This document shows positions 54,225 to 61,988 of a DNA stretch of 64,000 bases, piece after piece. The notes beneath the pieces were generated by a model, which saw only the letters and a program-made list of their open reading frames with translations, was not told the origin of the DNA and ran no database searches. The DNA lies in NCBI GenBank assembly GCA_028112705.1, contig JAOGYN010000010.1, positions 16,796 to 80,795 on the forward strand, read 5' to 3'. A program made the position numbers and the translations under genes. Position 1 is the stretch's first letter. Each line of letters opens with the position of its first letter. The stretch comes from GCA-002712045 sp028112705. Its GTDB lineage: Bacteria; Pseudomonadota; Alphaproteobacteria; Rhodobacterales; Rhodobacteraceae.

Positions 54225-55100
54225 TTAAACCTTTTTCTTCTGCACTTGGGATAAAATTCCATGTGGTCTGAAAACTAGTATTAAAACTAAAACTAAATAT
54301 GGCATGAGGCGAGCAATATCACCATCCAAATACCTTGACGCAAATGGCTCTATCAATCCTATTAAAAGCCCACCCAGCAAAGCTCCAGGTAAGCTGCCTA
54401 AACCACCTATAACAGCAGCTGCAAAAGCCTTAATTCCAAGTAAACCTGTTGCGGGATCAATTGCATTTTTTGAAGCAAATAATATGCCAGCAATAGCCGC
54501 TACAATTCCCGATAATGCCCAGATCAATGAGTTAATCCGTCTAACTGGAATTCCCATATAATATGCAGCCATCTGATTTTGGCTTGCCGCTTGCATTGCA
54601 ACACCAAGTTTAGTCTTTGCAAAGAACAAAAATAATACGGCTGTTAAGAATACCGTAACCAGGATTATCCATATTTCAGGAACGCCTATTACAATGTTAG
54701 AAATCTTGAAATACTCTCCTGCTATGGGGCTTTCAAGACTTTGAGGCTCATGGCCCCAAATTGCACCCGCTATAAAACGAGCAACAAAGCCTAACGCAAT
54801 TGTAAGAATAACTACAGCTAATTGGCTCTGTCCAAACATGCGCCTAATAATTAGTGAATCTAATAGATATCCCAAGCATCCCATAAGAGCTATGGTAATT
54901 GGAACTGAAATCCAAAAGGGCAATGCCATATAATCACTATTCGTTAATCCTAAAGTAATAAAAGCACCCATCATCATCATATCACCCTGAGCAAAATTGA
55001 TTGCTTCAGTTGCTTTATATATCAAAACGAAACCCATCGCGATTAAGCCATATACGCAACCAGTAGAAAGACCACTAATTATCAATTGAATTACATCCAA
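54225..55100 (-). CDS. LivH-like ABC permease
   Basis: This 291-residue permease has about eight spans. The LivH hallmarks GLSTGCVYGLIAMGFVLIYKA near the N-terminus and EAINFAQGDMMMMGAF are present, and the second half has VIGGLGSLPGALLGGLLIGL. It begins the ABC portion of the operon. The preceding nitronate monooxygenase-like gene ends 37 bases upstream. Confidence 0.92.
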   Translation of the reverse strand: MDVIQLIISGLSTGCVYGLIAMGFVLIYKATEAINFAQGDMMMMGAFITLGLTNSDYMALPFWISVPITIALMGCLGYLLDSLIIRRMFGQSQLAVVILTIALGFVARFIAGAIWGHEPQSLESPIAGEYFKISNIVIGVPEIWIILVTVFLTAVLFLFFAKTKLGVAMQAASQNQMAAYYMGIPVRRINSLIWALSGIVAAIAGILFASKNAIDPATGLLGIKAFAAAVIGGLGSLPGALLGGLLIGLIEPFASRYLDGDIARLMPYLVLVLILVFRPHGILSQVQKKKV

Positions 55101-55137
55101 ATTTTACTCCCAGTTTTGAATTTACATGTTTTTACAA

Positions 55138-56091
55138 TTACACACTTATTCTTGTCTTTGCTTTTAAATACTCAACCTCTAACCGTAAAACTAAGTCTTC
55201 AACATTTAAAATATTAGTGACAGATCCGATTCCTTGCCCACATCCCCAAATTTCTTTCCAGGCCTTAGGTTTTTTATCCCAATCACCAAAGTTCATTGTT
55301 GAAATATCACCTTCAGGCAGATTATTTGGATCCATACCTGCAGCTTTTACGCTAGGCGCTAAATAATTACCATGTACGCCGGTAAATAAGTTTGAATAAA
55401 TGATGTCATCTGCTTCAGAATCTACAATCATCTGCTTATAAAGTTCATCTGCCCTCGCCTCTTTCGTGGCAATAAAAGCTGACCCAATGTAACCAAAATC
55501 TGCACCCATAGCCTGAGCAGCTAAAACGGCATCTCCCGAAGCTATAGCTCCAGACAAAGCCAAAGGACCATTGTACCAGCGTCTGATTTCAGAAATTAAG
55601 GGGAACGGTGATAAACGACCAGCATGCCCACCAGCACCAGCTGCAACAGCAATTAATCCATCAGCTCCCTTTTCGACCGCTTTCTTCGCAAATTTGTTAT
55701 TAATAACATCATGCAGAGTAATTCCACCCACGGAATGCATTGCGTCATTTACCTCAACTCTAGCACCTAATGAAGTAATCGTAATTGGGACTCGATACTT
55801 CATACACAATTCCACGTCGTGCATTAAACGCTCGTTAGATTTGTGGACTATCTGATTAATGGCGAACGGCGCCGCAGGTTTATCAGGATTTTTTTGATTA
55901 TAGCTATCCAATTCTTCTGTGATCAACTTTAACTCTACCTCTAATTGATCCTTTGGTCTGGCATTTAACGCTGGCATTGAACCAATTACCCCAGCCTTAC
56001 ATTGCGCAATAACCAATTGAGGGTTTGATATAATAAATAAAGGAGCAGCAATGACAGGAATTCTTAAATTTTGTAATATTTTTGGTAACAT
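55138..56091 (-). CDS. Nitronate monooxygenase-like FMN protein
   Basis: This 317-residue TIM-barrel flavoprotein belongs to the nitronate monooxygenase/2-nitropropane dioxygenase family. It begins RIPVIAAPLFIISNPQLVIA and contains the FMN phosphate region AGAGGHAGRLSPFPL and later LSGAIASGDAVLAAQAMGAD and GYIGSAFIATKEA. Members oxidise propionate-3-nitronate or reduce quinones and enoyl compounds; some are NADH:quinone reductases. The mid-operon position with a reductase on one side and a transporter on the other suggests a step in substrate breakdown or detoxification. The start is seven or eight bases after the MDR gene stop. Confidence 0.87.
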   Translation of the reverse strand: MLPKILQNLRIPVIAAPLFIISNPQLVIAQCKAGVIGSMPALNARPKDQLEVELKLITEELDSYNQKNPDKPAAPFAINQIVHKSNERLMHDVELCMKYRVPITITSLGARVEVNDAMHSVGGITLHDVINNKFAKKAVEKGADGLIAVAAGAGGHAGRLSPFPLISEIRRWYNGPLALSGAIASGDAVLAAQAMGADFGYIGSAFIATKEARADELYKQMIVDSEADDIIYSNLFTGVHGNYLAPSVKAAGMDPNNLPEGDISTMNFGDWDKKPKAWKEIWGCGQGIGSVTNILNVEDLVLRLEVEYLKAKTRISV

Positions 56092-56099
56092 GTCGTATC

Positions 56100-57125
56100 C
56101 TATTTGGGTATGAGCATTACCTTAGCACCCGTTTTAAGAGCTTCAGGTAATCCAGTCATAACTTCATTAAGTGTTAATATTTTAGAAACTTCTGTTTTCC
56201 ATTTTTCATTAACAAACCGCTCTTGCACTGCTTTTATAACTTGCATCTGCTTTCCCAAATCTGTTTTTTGGAACCAACGAACTAACCAAAACCCTTCAAT
56301 CACTTTTTCAGAAAAAACAAACTGACCCATCTCTGAAATTATGGGTGGGTTAGTGTCTAACTTTCCATAAACAATCCATCTTGATCTATTAGGCATTGCC
56401 ATAAAAATATCAGCTGACAGTTGATTTGCCACAGCGTCCAACATAATACGTGGTTTTAAATTTTTTATAACCAATTTTAAGTTCTTTTGAAAATCTGGAT
56501 GTGAACTATCTAAAACTTCAGTTGCACCAAGTTTTCTTAAGTGCTCACCTTGGTTGACATTTCGAACGATACAAATCGGTGAAATACCTTCATCTTTTCC
56601 CAAGGCTACCAATAATTTGCATAATTGACTATTAGCTGCCGTCATAACAAAACTCTTACACTCTGTTTCTTTAACCAATTCAAACATTGCCATTGCTGTA
56701 AGAGGATTAACTATTAGAGCCGCTCCATCTTCATTTCGCAGATTGGGTAGAACTGGAATGCAACCCAGAGCATCTGTTATAGCATATTCTGCCCAAGTTC
56801 CTGATCCACCCTTTGATACTACAAATGAAACACGCGTACCTTTCAAACTTTCAGCGTATGATCCATTCCCAGCAACCACTTCGCCTATACCTTCAAATCC
56901 TGCAGGTTTTCCCTTTTCTCTCGGCTGGCCATATTCACCCTTTATAAAGTGTAAGTCAGAGGGATTAACGCTTGCCATTGCTATCTTCACAAGTACTTGA
57001 CCATCTAATAGTTCCGGTACTTCAATTGAAGCTGGTTCTAACCAAGGGTCGCAAGACGCAATCTGCGGCCCTTCAGATTTACCTGAATAGCCATCCTGAC
57101 TTTGAATAAGAGCAAACATTTTCAT
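56100..57125 (-). CDS. Zinc-independent MDR reductase (enoyl-CoA or quinone type)
   Basis: The 341-residue protein is a medium-chain reductase without zinc cysteines. It shows MASVNPSDLHFIKGEYG (residues 51-67), the following GFEGIGEVV, and AALIVNPLTAMAMFELV. A Rossmann segment (SFVMTAANSQLCKLLVAL) follows in which the usual glycine-rich AAGGVG is altered to TAANSQL, as seen in several mitochondrial trans-2-enoyl-CoA reductase relatives. It could reduce a CoA-linked enoyl intermediate formed downstream of the acyl-CoA synthetase. The nitronate monooxygenase-like gene follows almost directly. Confidence 0.82.
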   Translation of the reverse strand: MKMFALIQSQDGYSGKSEGPQIASCDPWLEPASIEVPELLDGQVLVKIAMASVNPSDLHFIKGEYGQPREKGKPAGFEGIGEVVAGNGSYAESLKGTRVSFVVSKGGSGTWAEYAITDALGCIPVLPNLRNEDGAALIVNPLTAMAMFELVKETECKSFVMTAANSQLCKLLVALGKDEGISPICIVRNVNQGEHLRKLGATEVLDSSHPDFQKNLKLVIKNLKPRIMLDAVANQLSADIFMAMPNRSRWIVYGKLDTNPPIISEMGQFVFSEKVIEGFWLVRWFQKTDLGKQMQVIKAVQERFVNEKWKTEVSKILTLNEVMTGLPEALKTGAKVMLIPK

Positions 57126-57253
57126 ATCAAATTCCTTAAATTTAAATTTTTACGTTGTTATTCTAATATATAAATTAAGAAGATCCGAGGAGGATTCTAT
57201 AAGATTAAGGCGAACCTACTTGTTAAATTAATAATTTCTAGATTTATAATATA

Positions 57254-57931
57254 TTACAAATCGCCCTCTACTCCGTAACTTGGCGCAACAGACGGGTTCA
57301 GTGCTCGATTCAAATAATCAAGCATTTGGGGTTCGTAAGCAGACCATAAGCTTCTCAATTTATCAATGGCACCTTCGTCTTCCCAATCTACTCTCAAATC
57401 AACTAATGGAAATTTTGTCTTATCTACTACTAACAACGCTGCTGAATGCACTGAGCCAACTTCTCCTCCTGATGCTAAGCCTCCTTCTAATCCTTGCAAA
57501 AGTCTTTCTGCAAGATGAGCACTTCCATCTGAATTGAACCCTCGTGTCATAGCACTCACAACGCCATCATGGGACAACAAATTCCCTGCTGCAACGCAGT
57601 TGCTTTCTTCACTGACTGCATTTATCCCCAAAATCTTTAAACCAGTAAAGTGCGCTGTCTTTCCCTCAGCATCTATTGCCGTTAATTGGCGAAAATCTAT
57701 ATTTTCTCTCTCTCTTATTACCATTCTAATCGCTGTTTCAGAATCATGGCCGCTTTCCATCTGATCAAGCACTAAAGTTGCTAAATTTGGATCTGTTATA
57801 TTTTGTGTTGCAACTGCGCCAATTCCAGCACGTGCATGAGGACAACGAGATCCCACAGAAATCGATGATGTCGTTATAGCGACCCCGAACATACCTGTTC
57901 TTTCACAACGTGCAGCGATGGAAAAAGTCAT
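57254..57931 (-). CDS. DUF1028 family protein (Ntn-hydrolase-like)
   Basis: The 225-residue product, from the ATG at 57931 with GAGG in front, begins MTFSIAARCERTGMFGVAI and has the DUF1028 motif SRCPHARAGIGAVATQN. The later VSAMTRGFNSDGSAHLAERLLQG-like region is also typical. A start at 57979 would add 16 unlikely residues. The family is predicted to have an Ntn-hydrolase fold, related to gamma-glutamyltransferases and penicillin acylases, but activity is poorly known. Gaps of about 130-150 bases on both sides leave room for separate control. An amide-cleaving role in this pathway is a guess. Confidence 0.85.
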   Translation of the reverse strand: MTFSIAARCERTGMFGVAITTSSISVGSRCPHARAGIGAVATQNITDPNLATLVLDQMESGHDSETAIRMVIRERENIDFRQLTAIDAEGKTAHFTGLKILGINAVSEESNCVAAGNLLSHDGVVSAMTRGFNSDGSAHLAERLLQGLEGGLASGGEVGSVHSAALLVVDKTKFPLVDLRVDWEDEGAIDKLRSLWSAYEPQMLDYLNRALNPSVAPSYGVEGDL

Positions 57932-58080
57932 ATAAAACCTCACAGTTGATGCGCAAATATGCACGATAGGATAAATCAAACTATATACGTTTCAGACTAT
58001 TATTACTATTTGCCCAAGTCTTAAAGCTGTAAATTTTAATTATTAAATTATTACATACATTATCTTGGTAAGTAATGGGT

Positions 58081-58497
58081 TTATTCTGGTATAACGGCCG
58101 TTACCTCAATTTCAACGACCCATTCCGGTCTAGCCAAGGCTGGCACGACCAACCCTGTAGAGCAAGGATATACTCCTTTTAACCACTTTCCCATTTCCTG
58201 GTAGACATCCTCCCGATAACGGATATCGGTTAGGTAAACAACTATTCTACAAATACTATCTAATGTAGTTCCAGCCTCCTCCAAAAGAGTTTTAATATTT
58301 TGCATTGTTTTTTCAGTTTGTTTACTCACGTCACTAGCATGCAAACTTTGGCGGGTATCTAAATCTTGCGAAACCTGTCCTCTTAAAAAAACCATTGTTC
58401 CCTTGGCAACCACGCCTTGACTTAGATCATTATCAAGCTTTTGCTCAGGGTATGTTTCTTTCGTATTAAAAGGCCGTATACGTTTATGAAGTGTCAT
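58081..58497 (-). CDS. Rid/YjgF-family protein lacking the catalytic arginine
   Basis: This is a 138-residue trimer-forming Rid-family protein. The family core with VAKGTMVFLRGQVSQDLDT, then QTEKTMQNIKTLLEEAGTTL and the terminal VVEIEVTAVIPE is clear. In RidA imine deaminases an Arg follows the Pro-Ala of the PAR segment. Here the segment reads YPCSTGLVVPAL, so that Arg is replaced by Ser. It therefore belongs to the non-deaminase Rid subgroups, whose functions are largely unknown. It lies 37 bases after the HpaB-like monooxygenase gene and is probably co-transcribed with it. Confidence 0.88.
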   Translation of the reverse strand: MTLHKRIRPFNTKETYPEQKLDNDLSQGVVAKGTMVFLRGQVSQDLDTRQSLHASDVSKQTEKTMQNIKTLLEEAGTTLDSICRIVVYLTDIRYREDVYQEMGKWLKGVYPCSTGLVVPALARPEWVVEIEVTAVIPE

Positions 58498-58534
58498 TGC
58501 ATCAAAATCCTATATTTAAAAGTCAAGTTAACTC

Positions 58535-59998
58535 TCAATTTTTGCCTTTGCCAATACCATAAACGTTGTCGGAAAGATTTGCTGCTTTGTGCGCAAATTC
58601 TAAAGGTCCATCCCAATCAAAATTTCTATAGACTGCTCCCAATTGCGCAAATGGCGCGGATTGAGCAAACAATTGAAAGGTCAACCTATGACCTGCATAA
58701 TCAGAATTAAGCAAATCACGTGCTAATCCTAAAAGTTTTCGACGATCGTCCGCTATCCAATTATCATTAATTGTATAAAACTTATCCATCCAAGGCTTTG
58801 TTTCAGGAGCCGCAAAAGTAGCTGCATCCGGTGTAACGCAAATCTGTCCTCCACATAATTCTCGTGCTGTATGCATCATTTTAGGTAAATTGCTTAAGGC
58901 ATGAACTCTTCCAGACATTAACATAGATTGATTTGGCATAAGCAATCCATTTGGGCTTTTCTCAGCTGTTGCAATCGAAGCAGTCAAAAATGCATCAATA
59001 CCTTCTCGCCATACTGCAAGTTCAGAAAGCTTTTCTTGTACAGCCTGCTGTTTATCCAAACCTGTTTGCTTTACGTTCCATAAAGCAGCACCAATAATTA
59101 AATCTGCATATGATAAGGTTCTCTGAACAAAAGGAAATGCAGAATAACGATGCAGTGTGGCTCTTATAAAACTTGCAGCTCTCGTGTGTTGGTAAAAAAG
59201 AACATCCTCCCAAGGTATCAAAACATCATCTAAAATCATCAAAGTATCTATCTCGTCCACTTTATTTGATAGAGGATAATCTGCTTTTGGAGCCCTACCT
59301 GCAAAACCTGTTCTGCAAATATGCTTTACGCCTGGAGCATTCATTTTAACAATACAGCCCAAAGCATAGTCTGATAGCTCTGAATTTCCCCAGTTGGCAA
59401 TCGTCGGTTTTAAGAAAGCTTGATTTGAATAAGATGCAGCTGTTTCATATTTAGCCCCACGTATTACAATGCCAGCATCTGTTTCTTTAACAACGTGTAC
59501 TAACATATCAGGATCCTGATCCTGTGGTGCCTTCGATCTGTCCCCTTTAGGATCTGTATTTGCTGACACATGAAATGGATCTAATTTTATTGCAGTATGA
59601 ATGTGTTTTTCTATATTTTCAGCAAATCTAGGATCTATTTCGTTCAAAATGTCTTTACCATCCCAGAGTGACCACATTTCTCCAATTGTTTCGTCACCCA
59701 TTCGAGTAACGACCCCACCAATATCATGCATAACCAAATCTACGGCATCACGCTTATCCTGCCAGTCTTTTTTTTCATAAGGAAGGCGCAAGCCAATAGC
59801 ATACCGCTCTCCGTCCTCTTTATAAGTTGTTTGCTCCTTAGTTTCTGGATCATGCTGCATATCATAGATCCTAGCCCTGACATCAATGATAGGCTTTATC
59901 TGAGGATGTGAGCAAATATCTGGTACTTTTTTCCCATTTATCCAAACTTCTCTTCCATCATCTAACGAATTTCGGTATTCTTCACCTGTACGTATCAT
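58535..59998 (-). CDS. HpaB-type FADH2-dependent aromatic monooxygenase
   Basis: The 487-residue protein belongs to the 4-hydroxyphenylacetate 3-monooxygenase oxygenase family (with PvcC and 4-hydroxybutyryl-CoA dehydratase relatives). It starts IRTGEEYRNSLDDGREVW and contains the family stretch NTDPKGDRSKAPQDQDPD (about 151-168), then ETDAGIVIRGAKYET and the later DDVLIPWEDVLFYQH. A final four-helix part follows. Such enzymes take reduced flavin from a separate reductase, which is not encoded nearby. No Fe-S cysteines of the dehydratase branch are apparent. The likely role is hydroxylation of a phenolic or heteroaromatic substrate. GGGGAAAA precedes the ATG. Confidence 0.9.
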   Translation of the reverse strand: MIRTGEEYRNSLDDGREVWINGKKVPDICSHPQIKPIIDVRARIYDMQHDPETKEQTTYKEDGERYAIGLRLPYEKKDWQDKRDAVDLVMHDIGGVVTRMGDETIGEMWSLWDGKDILNEIDPRFAENIEKHIHTAIKLDPFHVSANTDPKGDRSKAPQDQDPDMLVHVVKETDAGIVIRGAKYETAASYSNQAFLKPTIANWGNSELSDYALGCIVKMNAPGVKHICRTGFAGRAPKADYPLSNKVDEIDTLMILDDVLIPWEDVLFYQHTRAASFIRATLHRYSAFPFVQRTLSYADLIIGAALWNVKQTGLDKQQAVQEKLSELAVWREGIDAFLTASIATAEKSPNGLLMPNQSMLMSGRVHALSNLPKMMHTARELCGGQICVTPDAATFAAPETKPWMDKFYTINDNWIADDRRKLLGLARDLLNSDYAGHRLTFQLFAQSAPFAQLGAVYRNFDWDGPLEFAHKAANLSDNVYGIGKGKN

Positions 59999-60117
59999 TT
60001 GGTTTTCCCCAATTATGCATATTGCTAAAACTGATTTACACTAACTCAAGACTAAATTTTCTAACCTTACTATAATCATATTCACTAAATAGTTAAAATA
60101 GATTGTATTTTTAGTTA

Positions 60118-60136
60118 GAATAGTTTTTAACTATTC
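60118..60136. promoter_or_regulatory. LysR-type operator candidate
   Basis: GAATAGTT and AACTATTC are perfect inverted repeats around TTT. The centre fits the T-N11-A pattern (ATA-N9-TAT) of LysR-regulator boxes. The dyad lies two bases ahead of the lysR start and 120 bases upstream of the monooxygenase start. Part of the same motif, AATAGTT, recurs at about 60089-60095. It could mediate autorepression and divergent activation. Confidence 0.6.
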
Positions 60137-60138
60137 AG

Positions 60139-61032
60139 ATGCATCGTTTTACGTTAAGGCAATTAGAGTATTTAGTATCCTGCATCGACCATGGATCAAT
60201 TGCAGCAGCGGCAGAAGCTGTCTCTGTTTCCCAGCCCACAATCTCGATCGCAATAACAAAATTAGAACAACAACTTGGCAGTCAACTCTTAATAAGACAG
60301 CATGCACAGGGGGTGCTACCAACTCCTACTGCGTTACGAATTCTACAAAATGCAAGAACACTACTTTCTCAAGCAGATGAGCTGCAACATGACGCAATGA
60401 TAGCAAGTGAAACGATAAGCGGTACCATCAGGTTGGGAAGTTTTATTACTTTAGGCCCCGTCATACTTCCAAGTTTAATTAAAGAACTAATGAAAGCCTT
60501 TCCACAAATTCATTTGGAAATCAGTGAAGGTACTCAAGAAAATTTAATGCAAGATTTAAAAAATAATAGAATAGATGTCGCACTCCTTTATGACCTTGAC
60601 CTATCAACTGACATAAATTGCGTTCCGTTATCTGAATACAGTCCATATGTTGCTTTGCCAAATAATCACGAGTTAGCTCAAAAAAAAGAAATTTCGCTTA
60701 GCGAGTTAGTAGACCTACCATTAATTCTTTTAGATGTGGCTCCAAGCCGATCATTTTTTTTAGGGTTATTTGAAGCAGAAGATTTAAAACCAACAATCGC
60801 TCATACATCTCCTTCACTGGAGCTTGTTCGAGGCATGGTGGGTTGCGGACTTGGCTATTCACTCTTGGTAACCCGACCACATGGCGATAAAACTTATGAT
60901 GGATCTCAAATATGCATTAGACGATTAAAAGGATCCCACTCAAAAAGTAGAATAGTTCTTGGGAGCTTAGCTTCGCTAAAAAAGACAAGATCAATTACAT
61001 GTTTAGAACAAACTGCTCAGAAAAATTTTTAA
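60139..61032 (+). CDS. LysR-family transcriptional regulator
   Basis: The 297-residue protein has the N-terminal winged helix-turn-helix (RQLEYLVSCIDHGSIAAAAE, then VSQPTISIAITKLEQQLG) and a C-terminal inducer-binding domain from about residue 90. It most resembles the CbbR/OxyR-like size class. Its divergence from the HpaB-like gene, with the dyad operator between them, suggests that it controls that gene and perhaps the long minus-strand block. The first codons lie directly beside the operator, leaving no obvious ribosome binding site. TDO follows 84 bases downstream on the same strand. Confidence 0.92.
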   Translation: MHRFTLRQLEYLVSCIDHGSIAAAAEAVSVSQPTISIAITKLEQQLGSQLLIRQHAQGVLPTPTALRILQNARTLLSQADELQHDAMIASETISGTIRLGSFITLGPVILPSLIKELMKAFPQIHLEISEGTQENLMQDLKNNRIDVALLYDLDLSTDINCVPLSEYSPYVALPNNHELAQKKEISLSELVDLPLILLDVAPSRSFFLGLFEAEDLKPTIAHTSPSLELVRGMVGCGLGYSLLVTRPHGDKTYDGSQICIRRLKGSHSKSRIVLGSLASLKKTRSITCLEQTAQKNF

Positions 61033-61116
61033 TCTATAAAATTATACTGGTAAAAATAAATAATTAAAAATATATGCAACTAAAATAGCTTCATTATAAA
61101 TCTTAGGATATTTAAT

Positions 61117-61947
61117 ATGAGTATAGACCCAGAAAAAGATGGTGCTAAAATGAATTTTGATGGAAAAATGTCGTATGGGGATTACCTTTGCCTGGACAAT
61201 ATTCTTAATTCACAAATCGTGAGGTCAAGTGCACATGACGAAATGCTTTTCATCATACAACATCAAACTTCTGAACTATGGTTAAAACTCGCTTTACATG
61301 AACTCGATGGTGCGCGCCTTGCTATCAAATCTGACAATCTTCAAAAATCTTTTAAAATGTTATCACGCGTCACAAGAATATTTGAACAACTAAATAATGC
61401 GTGGGATGTTTTAAGAACAATGACACCCAGTGAATACACAGAATTTCGAGACGAATTAGGGCAATCTTCCGGCTTTCAATCTTATCAATACAGACTTATC
61501 GAATTCGTTGTTGGCAATCGCAACTCTGCCATGATTAAGCCACATAAACACAAACCAGAAATACTTGAAAAACTTATGTATGAATTGTCTTGCCCAAGCA
61601 TTTATGATGAAGCTTTGCACCTTCTAAAAAGGTCTGGAATTGACGTGTCTAATGAAGTTCTTGAAAGAGATTATAGCAAAACTCACAAAGCTCACCCATC
61701 CGTAGTTGCTGCTTGGAAAATAATCTATACAGAACCAACAAAATATTGGCCACTATATGAACTAGCCGAAAAATTAACTGACTTTGAAGATTATTTCAGA
61801 CGTTGGCGTTTCAATCATGTCACCACTGTTGAACGCATAATAGGGTTTAAAAGAGGCACAGGTGGAACCAGTGGAACTCACTACCTACGCCAGATGTTGA
61901 ATATCGAATTATTCCCAGAACTTTGGCACGTAAGAACTGAATTATAG
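61117..61947 (+). CDS. kynA: Tryptophan 2,3-dioxygenase
   Basis: TDO is a haem enzyme that opens the indole ring of tryptophan to N-formylkynurenine. The 276-residue protein shows the family opening SYGDYLCLDNIL, the IIQHQTSELWLKL helix with the active-site His (near residue 51), the FQSYQYRLIEFVVGNRN segment with substrate-carboxylate contacts, and the C-terminal RWRFNHVTTVERIIGFKRGT whose His binds haem. GTGGTSGTHYLR closes the active site. AGGAT precedes the ATG. Kynurenine formamidase and kynureninase are not in this window, so any complete pathway is encoded elsewhere. Confidence 0.94.
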   Translation: MSIDPEKDGAKMNFDGKMSYGDYLCLDNILNSQIVRSSAHDEMLFIIQHQTSELWLKLALHELDGARLAIKSDNLQKSFKMLSRVTRIFEQLNNAWDVLRTMTPSEYTEFRDELGQSSGFQSYQYRLIEFVVGNRNSAMIKPHKHKPEILEKLMYELSCPSIYDEALHLLKRSGIDVSNEVLERDYSKTHKAHPSVVAAWKIIYTEPTKYWPLYELAEKLTDFEDYFRRWRFNHVTTVERIIGFKRGTGGTSGTHYLRQMLNIELFPELWHVRTEL

Positions 61948-61988
61948 CTATTATTCAAAACTAATTGAGTAATATAATTTAACCTAAT

